Shown: positions 1-10,680, numbered from the stretch's first letter. The stretch is 64,000 nt of DNA from Prevotella herbatica (GCF_017347605.1 NZ_AP024484.1:992001-1056000), one strand, 5' to 3'. Notes: a model not told the origin generated them from the letters alone. Program-made: numbers and translations.

Positions 1-1
1 A

Positions 2-2308
2 CTTGACGCTAAAGGAAATACAACCATGATTCGGAGTGGATCGGTAAAGATGGTTGTCACAATAAGTGGACTTTCTGCTGGCAAGCATACCCTATTGGCA
101 TATCACAATGATACCGACGGAAACTCTCCTGCCAAGCTAGATGTTTACACTAATGGGATAAAGGTACAAACCGGAGTGAAGCAATCAAGCAGAGCTACGA
201 ATACTGACGATTGCGGAATGTCGTATATCGAGTTTAATGCCGAGAAAGGAAAGGATGTAACAATATGGTATGTGACCACACCTGAATCAGGAAAGGATTA
301 CACGAAAGATAATGGAACGACAAGTCTCACGATCAATGCATTGGTACTTGACCGTCCTAATCCTAAGACCACAGCATCAACTCCTATTCCTGCAAACAGA
401 GACTATCACGTTGACGCTGACAATAGAAACATAAAACTAGAATGGAAAGCAGCTGCTACAGCTGTGAAACATCATGTAAGAATAGGTACATCGTCAGATA
501 ACATGCATGAATTGGCAACAGTTACAGGCGCATATTATCAACTAAACAACATGTATAACCTTAATGAATATTTCTGGAGAATAGACGAAGAGGACGCTAA
601 CGGCAATATACATGAAGGTGACTTGTGGACATTCCGTCCCAGACATCTTGCTTTCCCAGGTGCTGAAGGTTATGGCAAATATGCTATCGGCGGACGTGGC
701 GGAAGCGTATATCATGTAACAACACTTGCAGATAACGGTGATGATGAGAATCCTATCAGTGGGTCGTTCAGATATGGAATAAAGAAAGCAACAGGACCAA
801 GGACTATTGTTTTTGACGTTGGCGGAGTGATTGCACTAAAAAACAGACTTACATGTTCGGATAAGTATGTTACTATTGCTGGACAGACAGCACCAGGCAA
901 CGGTATCATGCTTCGTGACTGTCCTTTCGGAATGGCTGAAGATGGAATAACCAGATTCATGCGCATGAGACTAGGACATAAAACTAAAACAAACGGTGTT
1001 ATTGATGCTCAATACAAAGCTGCAGGACTTGATGGTATGGGTATGGCTGGAAATAATAATTCTATTATGGACCACTGCTCTATCGGATGGACTATCGACG
1101 AAGCTTTCAGCAGCCGCAATGCACGTAGCATAACATTACAACGCACGCTTATATCAGAAGCATTGAATGTGGCTGGACATCCTAACTATAAAGCAGGAAC
1201 AGCTCATGGATACGCTGCTACAATTGGAGGCGGTGAGGCATCCGGTGTTGGTTCGTTTCATCATAATCTCCTTGCACACGACGAAGGTCGAAACTGGAGT
1301 ATCAGCGGAGGACTGGATGGAAGCGGCGCGTATGACGGGCATCACGACATCTTCAATAATGTTGTTTACAACTGGGGAGGACGTGCATGTGACGGAGGCT
1401 CACACCAAGCCAACTTTGTAAGTAATTTTTATAAGGAAGGTCCTGCCACAACACAGAAATATCTGTTAAGAGCTCAGTTGGAAGGAACTGGAACTGGTTC
1501 GCAATCATACTACGTAAACGGTAATCTTCGACAGGAAAAAGACGGAACTTTAACTGAAGACAAGGAAAATGAGACCTATCGCGTTGAAGCAAGTCAGGTA
1601 TATAACTGGCAGGTATTTGTTGATAAGCCTTTCTTTGCAAGTGAAGCAACTATAGAAAGTGCCAAATCAGCCTATAAGGATGTTTTGAGCGACGTGGGAT
1701 GTAACATGCCTTCACTCGACAATCACGACACGAGAATGATTAACGAGACTATAAACGGAACTACTTCCACAAAAGGTAGTGTTTCGGGGAAAGCTGGACT
1801 CATTGACTCTGAGGAAGACAAAGGATGTGAAGGATTTGGCGGATTGAACGTAAATTATGCGACTCGCTGTTCCAACTTCGATACTGACGGAGACGGAATG
1901 CCAGACTGGTGGGAGAAAGCCAACTCACTAAGTACAACAACAGCAGATAACAACGGAGATGCAAACAGAGACGGATATACAAACCTTGAAGATTATCTTA
2001 ACTGGATAGCTGTACCTCACTTCACAATATATAAGAATGAGACTTCTGTTATAAATCTGAAAGACTTCTTCGCTGGTTTTACGAATAGTCCAACATTTGA
2101 GCTTAGCGGTTCTAACAACATCATCTATAACTTTGACGGTGCAAACACACTTACTGTAAAATCAAAAAATAACAAGACTGGTTTCTACACCATAACAATA
2201 AAGGCATCAGATAAGGATGGTTGGGGCACGATGCTGCGTGTATTCAATTTTTATATTGATGGAAATACCTCTGCGACACGTAATATAAACAACAGCAAAA
2301 GACAGTAA
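2..2308 (+). CDS. PL1-family pectate lyase, 5' end cut by window edge
   Basis: Secreted polysaccharide lyase expected to cleave polygalacturonate by beta-elimination. The reading frame is open from base 2, eight codons before the first ATG at 26, so the N-terminus lies outside the window. Visible order, numbered from that ATG: a beta-sandwich/Fn3-like region (about 1-205), then the PL1 right-handed beta-helix beginning at the typical PGAEGYG...GGRGG entry (about 210-226), with GPRTIVFDVGG, TIAGQTAPG and the DHCSIGWTID strand further on. Near residue 620 the segment DTDGDGMPDWWE is a calcium-binding thrombospondin-type-3/dockerin-like motif common at the C-terminus of Bacteroidota PL1 enzymes. 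It converges on the SusC/SusD operon, which supports a homogalacturonan substrate. Family is well supported; exact subfamily is not. Confidence 0.85.
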   Translation, partial: LDAKGNTTMIRSGSVKMVVTISGLSAGKHTLLAYHNDTDGNSPAKLDVYTNGIKVQTGVKQSSRATNTDDCGMSYIEFNAEKGKDVTIWYVTTPESGKDYTKDNGTTSLTINALVLDRPNPKTTASTPIPANRDYHVDADNRNIKLEWKAAATAVKHHVRIGTSSDNMHELATVTGAYYQLNNMYNLNEYFWRIDEEDANGNIHEGDLWTFRPRHLAFPGAEGYGKYAIGGRGGSVYHVTTLADNGDDENPISGSFRYGIKKATGPRTIVFDVGGVIALKNRLTCSDKYVTIAGQTAPGNGIMLRDCPFGMAEDGITRFMRMRLGHKTKTNGVIDAQYKAAGLDGMGMAGNNNSIMDHCSIGWTIDEAFSSRNARSITLQRTLISEALNVAGHPNYKAGTAHGYAATIGGGEASGVGSFHHNLLAHDEGRNWSISGGLDGSGAYDGHHDIFNNVVYNWGGRACDGGSHQANFVSNFYKEGPATTQKYLLRAQLEGTGTGSQSYYVNGNLRQEKDGTLTEDKENETYRVEASQVYNWQVFVDKPFFASEATIESAKSAYKDVLSDVGCNMPSLDNHDTRMINETINGTTSTKGSVSGKAGLIDSEEDKGCEGFGGLNVNYATRCSNFDTDGDGMPDWWEKANSLSTTTADNNGDANRDGYTNLEDYLNWIAVPHFTIYKNETSVINLKDFFAGFTNSPTFELSGSNNIIYNFDGANTLTVKSKNNKTGFYTITIKASDKDGWGTMLRVFNFYIDGNTSATRNINNSKRQ

Positions 2309-2439
2309 ACAATAAATGCTATAACATTTTAGAACAAAGAGGTGAAGCTAAGACACATGGAATAGTAGTTACTAAAGGAAAGAAAAACATGAATAGCTAA
2401 ACCTATATATATGTATTAACAAGTATTACTATATAGACG

Positions 2440-2482
2440 AAATGAGGACACTTCAAAATAGAAGTGTCCTCATTTTATTTTT
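2440..2482. terminator. Bidirectional hairpin terminator
   Basis: A 15-bp perfect inverted repeat (2440-2454 with 2461-2475, arm AAATGAGGACACTTC) encloses a 6-nt loop and is followed by a T-rich run. It sits between the convergent PL1 and SusD genes and can serve both strands, since A-rich and T-rich flanks lie on the two sides. Confidence 0.85.
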
Positions 2483-2529
2483 AGTTTCAATCGGCACAGT
2501 AATAGTATGTGGCGATTGCGTTGTTCGGA

Positions 2530-4704
2530 TTATTCAGCCAATGGATCAAATGTTCCGGCAGAACCAGACTTGTTATAGTCTGCCCATCCTATTGTCTGAG
2601 GCAAAGCCTTATTAGCAGAAGCTGCGCCAGAGCATAAACCCAACAGATAATAGTTTGGACGGAAATTGATATACTCAGAAACATGCTGTGCATTATATCC
2701 GTCACCCTTCTTAAGTTTGCGCTTGAGATTACTCTTATACCAAGTTGCCAATTGAGCAACCTGATCAGTGATAGGCTTTCGCAAATCTACACCAGCAGGA
2801 CGTGTCACGCCAACCTTTACCATTGGGTCAGAATCATAAGTAGTTCCTCCAACACCATACTTATCGGCTACACGGAATTCCATGTTTTCACGACGCTGTC
2901 CGTTAAACGGTTTGAAACCCAACCACGTGCAAGTGTTTCCACCCCATCCTGTAAGAGTCCAAGAAGCTGGAGCTCCTGCAACTTTCTGTGCACCTCCATC
3001 GAAAAGCATCCAGCGACGCATATCATCAAAGCGTTTGCCTTCGTAGGCGAATTCTATCTGGCGTTCGTATAATATAGCGCTCATACATGCAGCCTGATCT
3101 GATGAAAGATTTGCCTGTAATCCACAATCGCCAGTATATCCTACACGCTCACGAATCTGTTTCAACACTGCTACAGCTTCATCAAGATGTCCTGCACCAC
3201 AAGCAGCCTCAGCAAAGTTCAATAGCACTTCAGCAAATCTTATTTCGAGAAGAGGAGCTGCTGAATAATAAGGAGCTGCACCCTTTACATCTGCAGCGAC
3301 GAAAGTATAAAGAGGACTGCCATTCGCATCAAGGTCATCTGTCTTTTTGCGCACATATACACCAGACTTATTTGTCAACAAGTTATCAGCACCATAAGAG
3401 TTTCCACTTTCTGCATTACCCTGATCATCAAGAGATGTATACCATACATAGTTCCACAAAACGAAATTCTTTCCGTCAGAAGGATTGTTTGCTACGGCTG
3501 AACTATAATCACCATTATATGCCCATCTGAAACCAGGGAATGTAAATGTGCGATAAAAACGTGGATCACGATCTACGAAAGGTGTTTCTGTATCATAAGC
3601 ATCATCAGAAGTTTCCAGCTTGGTATATGTACCAGTACCAGAAGGAATCTTACCATCTTTCATTGGGAACATATCAACTAACATTGCCGAAGCATTTTTT
3701 CCGCTACCACCAGCATTCTTTGGTCTGATACCCTTTTCCCATGTATTATTTTTCTGATTGTCAAGACCGTCACCTGTTATATTATTGTAAAGAGTTACAA
3801 ATACAGCTTCTGGATTCTTTGCTGATTGAGTGAACATATTTGCATATCCCTGTGCATTTTCACCAGAGCCTTGATAAAGTCCATACCCACAAGCCTTGAT
3901 ACTATCCATTTCCTGCTTCATAACAGTATATGCCTTTGTCCAACGACCTTCATCGTTTGTACGATTGAAGATAGGACTAGCCCAAAGCAACAAAACGCGA
4001 CCTTTCAGTGCCTGAGCTGTACCAGTTGTCACTCTTCCATAATCATCACCGCTCCAACCGCCGCTCATAGTCTTTGAAGCAAGCAATGATGCAGCCTTAT
4101 CAAGGTCGCTCAATATAAACTCAATTGAAGCCTTTGTTGAAGAACGTGGAGTAACAGATGTCACTAGAGGATCTTGTGTCTCAGTAACGATAGGCACGCC
4201 ACCATACCATTTCACAATATTATAGTAACACCATGCACGGAAGAAATAGCACTGTCCTAGCAATGTATTCTTCTGTTCCTGAGAAAGCGTTCCTCCGTTG
4301 ATGCCCTCAATGACATCATTGATATTACGGATACGACCATACACTGCCTCTTGTATATTCGACTGTGTAGCCATGAAAAAATCAGGCACCTGATTGGTGG
4401 TACTTGTTGAAGACAATTCTATATCAGGATTTACGAAATCACTGAATCCACTGTATTCTTCAGTAGACTGTCCTGCAATGTCAGCATTACCCATAGAAGG
4501 AGTCTTCCAAGTCATATCGTTTGAAAATGGCAGACACCAACTATATACATCGTTAACTCTACCATTGCATCCACTATAATAATTATAGATGTCTGAATTC
4601 ACATTATCATAGTTTTTCTTGTCTTCAAGAAAACCATCACTACATGAAGCCAGAGCTAACAGACCTGCCATGCAGATAACTGATATTTTAATATTATTTT
4701 TCAT
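2530..4704 (-). CDS. SusD/RagB-like surface glycan-binding lipoprotein
   Basis: Outer-surface lipoprotein that caps the SusC channel and captures pectin oligosaccharides. The N-terminus is a lipoprotein signal ending LALASCSDGFLE (Cys about 21), followed by the FLEDKK segment usual for SusD mature ends. TPR-like helices include GQCYFFRAWCYYNIVKWYGGVP, the standard SusD signature (about 152-172), and the C-terminal RagB/SusD half contains ILYERQIEFAYEGKRFDDMRRW. Length (724 residues) is at the long end of the family. It is the last gene of the operon, 30 bases after SusC. The glycan bound cannot be read from sequence; the PL1 neighbour suggests homogalacturonan. Confidence 0.95.
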   Translation of the reverse strand: MKNNIKISVICMAGLLALASCSDGFLEDKKNYDNVNSDIYNYYSGCNGRVNDVYSWCLPFSNDMTWKTPSMGNADIAGQSTEEYSGFSDFVNPDIELSSTSTTNQVPDFFMATQSNIQEAVYGRIRNINDVIEGINGGTLSQEQKNTLLGQCYFFRAWCYYNIVKWYGGVPIVTETQDPLVTSVTPRSSTKASIEFILSDLDKAASLLASKTMSGGWSGDDYGRVTTGTAQALKGRVLLLWASPIFNRTNDEGRWTKAYTVMKQEMDSIKACGYGLYQGSGENAQGYANMFTQSAKNPEAVFVTLYNNITGDGLDNQKNNTWEKGIRPKNAGGSGKNASAMLVDMFPMKDGKIPSGTGTYTKLETSDDAYDTETPFVDRDPRFYRTFTFPGFRWAYNGDYSSAVANNPSDGKNFVLWNYVWYTSLDDQGNAESGNSYGADNLLTNKSGVYVRKKTDDLDANGSPLYTFVAADVKGAAPYYSAAPLLEIRFAEVLLNFAEAACGAGHLDEAVAVLKQIRERVGYTGDCGLQANLSSDQAACMSAILYERQIEFAYEGKRFDDMRRWMLFDGGAQKVAGAPASWTLTGWGGNTCTWLGFKPFNGQRRENMEFRVADKYGVGGTTYDSDPMVKVGVTRPAGVDLRKPITDQVAQLATWYKSNLKRKLKKGDGYNAQHVSEYINFRPNYYLLGLCSGAASANKALPQTIGWADYNKSGSAGTFDPLAE

Positions 4705-4734
4705 TGTAATTACTATTTATAGTTTTACAGTCTG

Positions 4735-7700
4735 TTAGAAACTTACGTTCACACCAACAGTGAACTTTCTAAGGTTTGGATAACTGCCATAAGAACCAGC
4801 CATAGAATCCATAAATTTATCTGGATATGGGTTCAGGAAGTTAATGAGATTCTGTCCAGTTACATTAAGACGTACACTCTGCAGACCAATCTTCTTAACC
4901 AACCCTGAAGGTATTGTATAAGCCAAAGTCAAGCGGTTAAGGGCAATTCTTGCAGCACTTACACGCCAGAAGCTAGAAGCTACAGCATTTACATCAGTGT
5001 ATGAAAGATTTGGATAATATCCGTCAAGATTCTGGGCAACAACAAGTTTGCCTGAAGCATCATAAACATCCTTATATGAGAACATATTATCAACATTCCA
5101 GAAAGAAGGCATGTTGCAATATTCCAAACTTCCCGTAGGTTTTAGAGCTGCACTAGGTATAAGAGTGTATCCTCCCCAACTTGCACCAAGCTGTGCTGTT
5201 AAAGAGAAACTTTTATAATCAGCTCCAAGATTCATTGTGAAACCATAGATATTATCACGGTTTGACAAACATACCTGATCGTTGTTTTGATCAACTATTC
5301 CGTCAGGAGCTGCATAAGTACCGTCAGCCTGTTGAGCACCTCTCACATCCTTATACATAAGCATACCAGGACGAACCTTATCCTTTGTCAATCCCATGTA
5401 GGAAGTGATATTGTATTTTGCGAAGTATTCATCTATATCCTGGAAACTACGGAACATACCTATGCACTGCATACCCCATGTACCAACATTTGAACGAGTA
5501 CCATATCTAATCTGGCGATAGATATATTCGTCTTCCCAGTCCATATTCAGCACCTTATTGTCAGAATATCCTGTATTGATACCTATCTTATACTTGAAAT
5601 CCTTACCAATTTTATCGTGCCAGTTAAGAGAAAGCTCCCAGCCCCATGAATCCATTTCGCCAAGATTTGAAGCAGCAGACACAGTACCTACTGTAGAAGG
5701 AACTGTCTGAAGAATATTCATCAACATTTCACGATTCCATTCTCTATAATAATCAAATGTAAGACCTAGACGTTGGTCAAGAAAGTTTGCATCAACACCT
5801 ACATTGAACTTATAATCCTTATCCCAATGAACATCAGAGTTTACTGCTGAATTATTTTTATTAATCGTAATTCGACTACTAGAATCATTTCCTGTTCCTT
5901 CACCAAATACAATACCCTTATTCGCATCAAGAGCATAAACCTGCATCCATTGCCATGCAGCGGTATTGTCACGACCAGTAAGACCGAATGAAGCACGAAG
6001 TTTTAAGAAGTCCATCCACTTTACGTTCTTCTTGAACCAAGGTTCCTCAGAAACTACCCAACCAGCACTAACAGCAGGGAATGTACCCCAATAGTTTTTA
6101 GGAGCAAACTTTGTAGATGCGTCAGAACGCAAAAGGAATTCAAACAAATATTTGTTTGCATAAGCATAATTCACACGACCGATATATGACAGAGTACCAC
6201 TCTCACTACGTGTAAAAGTAGTTGTCATCTCACCTGTTGCGGCATTATACTGACCAGTAGTAAATTCATAAGGACTTTCACGCTGACCTGTGAGATATTC
6301 ACTTTCAGCCTCAGACTTCTCTACAGAGAACAAAGCCTGAATATGGTGTGGTCCGAAGTCACGCGCATATTGTGCGGTGAAATTCAACTGATAGTTATCT
6401 GTACGTGTCATTGAACGTCCAAGATAGTTACCGTTTGAAGTTGTTATTCCAACAAAGTTAGAAGGATCAAGGTATGAAGCATCTTCGTCGCCTGTGACAG
6501 GAGTATAGAGATGGTTACCACTACCATATCTATTTGTCATCTGATACAATGTGTACTTGGTACCATACTCGTTACCCTTGTCAGTATTGATGCTCTTGCT
6601 ATAAGAGAAGCTTAGTTTCAAACCTTTCAACAAATTACTCCAACCAAAATCATAGTTTAAACTTCCCATGATGTTGATATTAGAATTCATATTCTTCTTA
6701 TAATCGCCATTGTTCTGAAGTACGTCATAGTTGTAACCCTGACTCTGGTTTTTCTGTGCATTGCTTACGCCATAAGCAGGGATAGCATATCCATCTACAT
6801 ACTCAGGTATATAATAAGGATGTGTAAGCAAAAGATTATAGTCTTTTTCTGTGCTAGAGCCACCGACCTTTACCAAAGGAGTCTTTTGTGAACCATAATC
6901 TCCAGATACAGTAAGATTTGCACCTAGCCATTTGCTCACTTTAACATCAATTCCTGCACGGTAGTTAAAACGATTATAATCAAGTTTGCCTAAATTACCA
7001 CCTTGGTCATAGTAAGACAGTCCTGCAAAATAATTTACCTTGTCTGTCGCACCACTCACATTCACACTATGCTTCATTGTAGTACTGGTTTTCCAATACT
7101 TATCAAGCAAGTCATAGTTAAGTCCCTTCATTGCCTCTAGTTCATCAGCCTGGAACAAAGCTGTTTTCTTATTGAGTGATGTATTTGTTGGATCGGCAGC
7201 AGCCACCGCATTATACAGTCTACCATATTGATAAGCATTTAGCATCTTTGGTCTTGACACTTCATCCGCAAAACCAAACGTTCCACTATAACTAATACTT
7301 GGCGCTCCTAACTTACCCTTCTTTGTTGTTACAAGAATAACACCGTTAGCAGCACGTGCACCATAAACGGCAGCAGAAGCATCTTTCAATACAGAAATAC
7401 TTTCAACTTCAGATGCATCAAGATTATTAAAAGCCTCAACACCAAGATTCTGAGTTGTGTTACCCACCTTAACGTCATTAGGATAAATATATCCATCAAT
7501 AACGATGAGTGGTTCTTGTGCAGTTGACCCTACATCTCCAAGTGAATTGGTATCACGGATTGACATCTTGGCATTTTCACCAGGACGGGCGTCGCCTCCG
7601 CTTACACTCAATCCATTAACAAGTCCGCCAAGACTACTTGCAAGTCCGCCATTAGCAAGATCCTGAATGTCAGCCACAGGAACAGTTGCGACAGAACCTG

Positions 7701-8043
7701 TAAGGTGAGCCTTTTTCTGAGTACCATATCCCACGACAATAACGTCTGTCAAATCAGTAGAATTTGTTTCCAACTGAGTGCGTCCTCCTGTTGTGGTTGC
7801 ATCTTTATATCCTATATAAGTTATTGTTATTTTGCCCCCATTAGGAACATTAATCTTATAATTTCCTCCAAGATCAGATACTGTTCCGTTCTTGCTGCCG
7901 GCAACACGTATGGTAGCACCGATAATAGGTTCTCCATTCTCGTCAACAACTGTTCCCTGAACCACTTTATTCTGAGCCATTGCAGGCGCAGCACAAATCA
8001 GAGCAAGTCCAAGAGCCAGAGTTTTTATATATTTACTTTTCAT
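4735..8043 (-). CDS. SusC/RagA TonB-dependent outer-membrane transporter
   Basis: TonB-driven 22-strand outer-membrane importer for oligosaccharides, working with the adjacent SusD. A Sec signal (residues 1-23) is followed directly by the carboxypeptidase-D-like domain (VVQGTVVDENGEPIIGATIRV), then the TonB-box region (DVIVVGYGTQKK, about 102-113), the plug with VLKDASAAVYGARAANGVILVTTKKG (about 219-243) and the long barrel ending in phenylalanine. There is no STN/secretin N-terminal extension, so it should not signal through an anti-sigma factor. At 1102 residues it has normal SusC length. It follows the beta-helix lipoprotein gene by 24 bases. Confidence 0.96.
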   Translation of the reverse strand: MKSKYIKTLALGLALICAAPAMAQNKVVQGTVVDENGEPIIGATIRVAGSKNGTVSDLGGNYKINVPNGGKITITYIGYKDATTTGGRTQLETNSTDLTDVIVVGYGTQKKAHLTGSVATVPVADIQDLANGGLASSLGGLVNGLSVSGGDARPGENAKMSIRDTNSLGDVGSTAQEPLIVIDGYIYPNDVKVGNTTQNLGVEAFNNLDASEVESISVLKDASAAVYGARAANGVILVTTKKGKLGAPSISYSGTFGFADEVSRPKMLNAYQYGRLYNAVAAADPTNTSLNKKTALFQADELEAMKGLNYDLLDKYWKTSTTMKHSVNVSGATDKVNYFAGLSYYDQGGNLGKLDYNRFNYRAGIDVKVSKWLGANLTVSGDYGSQKTPLVKVGGSSTEKDYNLLLTHPYYIPEYVDGYAIPAYGVSNAQKNQSQGYNYDVLQNNGDYKKNMNSNINIMGSLNYDFGWSNLLKGLKLSFSYSKSINTDKGNEYGTKYTLYQMTNRYGSGNHLYTPVTGDEDASYLDPSNFVGITTSNGNYLGRSMTRTDNYQLNFTAQYARDFGPHHIQALFSVEKSEAESEYLTGQRESPYEFTTGQYNAATGEMTTTFTRSESGTLSYIGRVNYAYANKYLFEFLLRSDASTKFAPKNYWGTFPAVSAGWVVSEEPWFKKNVKWMDFLKLRASFGLTGRDNTAAWQWMQVYALDANKGIVFGEGTGNDSSSRITINKNNSAVNSDVHWDKDYKFNVGVDANFLDQRLGLTFDYYREWNREMLMNILQTVPSTVGTVSAASNLGEMDSWGWELSLNWHDKIGKDFKYKIGINTGYSDNKVLNMDWEDEYIYRQIRYGTRSNVGTWGMQCIGMFRSFQDIDEYFAKYNITSYMGLTKDKVRPGMLMYKDVRGAQQADGTYAAPDGIVDQNNDQVCLSNRDNIYGFTMNLGADYKSFSLTAQLGASWGGYTLIPSAALKPTGSLEYCNMPSFWNVDNMFSYKDVYDASGKLVVAQNLDGYYPNLSYTDVNAVASSFWRVSAARIALNRLTLAYTIPSGLVKKIGLQSVRLNVTGQNLINFLNPYPDKFMDSMAGSYGSYPNLRKFTVGVNVSF

Positions 8044-8067
8044 AATATGTTTCCATTTGATTAGTTG

Positions 8068-9519
8068 TTATTCCGCAGAAGGAAGCCATCTTGGATCTCC
8101 TGTCTTTGCATTCACTTGAGTAGCATTACTAATAGTGAAGTCAGCTCCATCAGGATTCTTGAAATCAGGATTTTCCTTTATGTCTGTTCCCGTATTGTCA
8201 TATCCGGTAGGAGCATCAAAGATAACACCATCAGTACCCTTCTGCATATATGTATTGTTCTTGAATGTAGCAGTCTTCTGATTTGCTTTACCTGCAAGGA
8301 ATCTACGAGCCACACCTGAAGGACTGCAATACGCAAATATACAGTCTGCCATATTCCAATAAGAGTTAGACTGTCCTGCCATGCCGTTGTAGTTACCCCA
8401 TTGTCCGTTGTTACATACATTATAGAATGTAGAGTTGGCATAAGTGGTGGTATTACTTAAATAATTTATATTCTTTGCACGACCGCTAGTCTGGTAGAAA
8501 TACTTATAATCGAAAGAACCTGTCTCATAGAATGTTGAGTTTGTGACAGTAAGCGACAAGATATTTCCACCCTTATTTAGATAGAACACGGCATCCAATA
8601 CAGCAGCTGGTATGAGATGCACAATACAGTTGTTTACAACTACATTCTCAACATACACTTTCTGCTTGTTGTCATAAACGAAGTAATTGCCTACATTATC
8701 AATATTACATGACTGGATATTCAACTTATCCTGCAAAAAATAATTACCACCTATTATATTTGTTATAAGAGGTGTTGCATTCATTGAAACGAAAGACGCT
8801 GTAGAAGTTCCGCAGTCAAAGTTGATATTCTTTAGGGTAAGTCCGGCATCCATTACAAAACCAGCATTACCCGTAAACTTAACCGTTGGACGATTATTCT
8901 TATTAGTACATCTCAGTGTAATCTTATTCAGTCCTGGAGTTATAACACCTGACATTGTGTAACTACCACCTTCAACAAGGTTGAAACACAAATCAATAGA
9001 TGTGCTGTCAGCAGGGAGTGCTTTGCCTGCAAAATACTGAGTCAAATCTGTACCATCAGGAATTGTCATATAAGTAGGAGTATAAGTATTATATGAAATT
9101 TCAGAATTCTTGTCAGACTCTGTATTATTAGCCTTAGCATTTGCAGCCGACTTTATAGAGAACTTATAATAAGTATCTTCCTTACGAGAGAATGTTATTG
9201 CTGTACCGTCAACGAGTTTGTTTTCAATACTATCTACAGCAACAGGTTTTTCAGGAGTAGTTACGTCATACACCGACACGATGTATCCACCTGCGCCAAA
9301 CACCACAGGCCAAGAGATTGTTTGTTTTGCACCACTTGCATCAGGAGTTACAACAATAGAATCGGCATTTGGTGATTCGAGCTTCACACCCGAAACAGTA
9401 GCAAATCGTTCTCCATTGTCAAAACCATCCTGTGCGCACGAGCCTAAAGTCAAGATAGCTACACCCAACATCAGGTAGCCACCTATTTTACGTCGTGCAA
9501 TGAAATGATTCTTTTTCAT
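8068..9519 (-). CDS. Surface beta-helix lipoprotein of pectin loci (DUF4957/DUF5123-type)
   Basis: Probable surface glycan-binding protein. The signal ends LTLGSCAQDGFDNG, a lipobox with Cys about 29. Residues about 45-150 look like an Fn3 domain (ISWPVVFGAGGYIVSVYD). The rest is rich in short beta-helix turns (LTLKNINFDCGTSTASFVSMN, IQSCNIDNVGNYFVYD, SNTTTYANSTFYNVCNN), resembling the DUF4957/DUF5123 proteins that sit beside SusC/SusD in Bacteroides homogalacturonan loci. No PL catalytic motif is evident, so binding rather than cleavage is preferred. It lies in the operon between the isomerase-like gene and SusC. The DUF names are recalled from family resemblance and were not searched. Confidence 0.75.
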   Translation of the reverse strand: MKKNHFIARRKIGGYLMLGVAILTLGSCAQDGFDNGERFATVSGVKLESPNADSIVVTPDASGAKQTISWPVVFGAGGYIVSVYDVTTPEKPVAVDSIENKLVDGTAITFSRKEDTYYKFSIKSAANAKANNTESDKNSEISYNTYTPTYMTIPDGTDLTQYFAGKALPADSTSIDLCFNLVEGGSYTMSGVITPGLNKITLRCTNKNNRPTVKFTGNAGFVMDAGLTLKNINFDCGTSTASFVSMNATPLITNIIGGNYFLQDKLNIQSCNIDNVGNYFVYDNKQKVYVENVVVNNCIVHLIPAAVLDAVFYLNKGGNILSLTVTNSTFYETGSFDYKYFYQTSGRAKNINYLSNTTTYANSTFYNVCNNGQWGNYNGMAGQSNSYWNMADCIFAYCSPSGVARRFLAGKANQKTATFKNNTYMQKGTDGVIFDAPTGYDNTGTDIKENPDFKNPDGADFTISNATQVNAKTGDPRWLPSAE

Positions 9520-9555
9520 GATTTAACGTTTTTAAGTTTAACATATCATTTTAGT

Positions 9556-10440
9556 TTATTTTCTTTCCAAAAACACGTCCTTGAGATATTCCACATTACT
9601 TCCGAAGTTGTATTTCACATCTTTCACGCGCTTCACGTCACGGCTGCGTTCCACAACAAGCCATCCGCTCCACCCCATTCTATCAAGAGTGCGTTTTATC
9701 TTGGGTAAATTTATCTCATTATCGTATCTCAGAATCATACTATCTGTATTACTGGCATGAATCTGCGCTATATTTTCGCGCCCCAGTCTTTTAAGTTCCT
9801 TGCATATATCACGTTGTGAATCAGCAGCATCTTGGAAGTTATAATATATCTTCACACCTTTGCTATTAATCTGCTTCAATAGTTTTATATCATATTTTGC
9901 ATCCATTGCCGTACGAATAGCGACAACAACGCCTCGCTTCAAAGCCATTTCACCCGCAACATGCAGTCTACCGACAAGAGAATCGTGCATTGCACCTTCT
10001 TTTTTCCAGTCATTTCCACATCCCCCCAAAGGTAAGAAAGCTATTTTGCTATTGAAAATCTCCATGGTATTAAAGCAGTCTTTCAATAATTCTACATAGT
10101 TTTCACGTGTTATAAAGTTTTGTGCAAAGAAACCAGACATCGCTATCGAAGGTACTTCAACTCCCAAACTGTCAGCGGTATGTTTGAAAACATTTGCATC
10201 AACGGCATTACGGAATCTATTATCGAAAAGCACACGGTTACCCAAAGGTCCCATATCCATTTCAACCCCATCGGCATTAATCTGTCGCGCTAAAGCGAAT
10301 TCACCCAGTTTTTGCCTTTTCAGAATCATCCAGTCACACACCGCAACACGATATTTTGGCGTAGTTTGCGATTCTGTTTTTATAAACGGTACCAGCAGAA
10401 TAACCGATAGTACGATTAGTTTTAAAGACTTAACAGCCAT
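9556..10440 (-). CDS. Exported sugar-phosphate isomerase/epimerase-like TIM barrel
   Basis: Member of the AP-endonuclease-2/xylose-isomerase-like TIM-barrel superfamily. Residues 1-25 form a Sec signal (IVLSVILLVPF... then TESQ). The barrel shows DGVEMDMGPLG near the first metal-ligand strand, EVPSIAMSG, AFLPLGGCGNDW, GVVVAIRT and GWLVVERSRD at the end, where the last Glu and the earlier ones are candidate metal ligands. At 294 residues it has usual family length. It is the first gene of the SusC/SusD operon, 36 bases before the beta-helix lipoprotein. Most characterised relatives are cytoplasmic, so an exported copy may act on a sugar acid in the periplasm. Substrate unknown. Confidence 0.75.
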   Translation of the reverse strand: MAVKSLKLIVLSVILLVPFIKTESQTTPKYRVAVCDWMILKRQKLGEFALARQINADGVEMDMGPLGNRVLFDNRFRNAVDANVFKHTADSLGVEVPSIAMSGFFAQNFITRENYVELLKDCFNTMEIFNSKIAFLPLGGCGNDWKKEGAMHDSLVGRLHVAGEMALKRGVVVAIRTAMDAKYDIKLLKQINSKGVKIYYNFQDAADSQRDICKELKRLGRENIAQIHASNTDSMILRYDNEINLPKIKRTLDRMGWSGWLVVERSRDVKRVKDVKYNFGSNVEYLKDVFLERK

Positions 10441-10680
10441 TTGGCATTTCTTTCTAATTAGATACTTAGTTAACTAAACTAACTTTATAGACGAGATTAC
10501 CCTAAGATTGTAATCACATAAAATAAAAAAATATAATTATTCTAATAAGAAACATTTAATTACCATTCTGTATATTCTTTTTAACCACTTGTATATACAT
10601 GACTATTTTATTACTTTTGAATTACTATCTTAATAACAGAAAAATGAAAGAAAATAAAAAGTTCCAAAAATTCAAAATAA

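Noticed and set aside
1353-1649. 98-codon antisense ORF inside the pectate lyase
   Set aside because: It is a shadow of the real gene with biased composition and no domain.
8068-9519. Second pectate lyase
   Set aside because: The beta-helix is clear, but no PL1/PL9-type catalytic motif is seen and the lipobox favours a surface-binding role.
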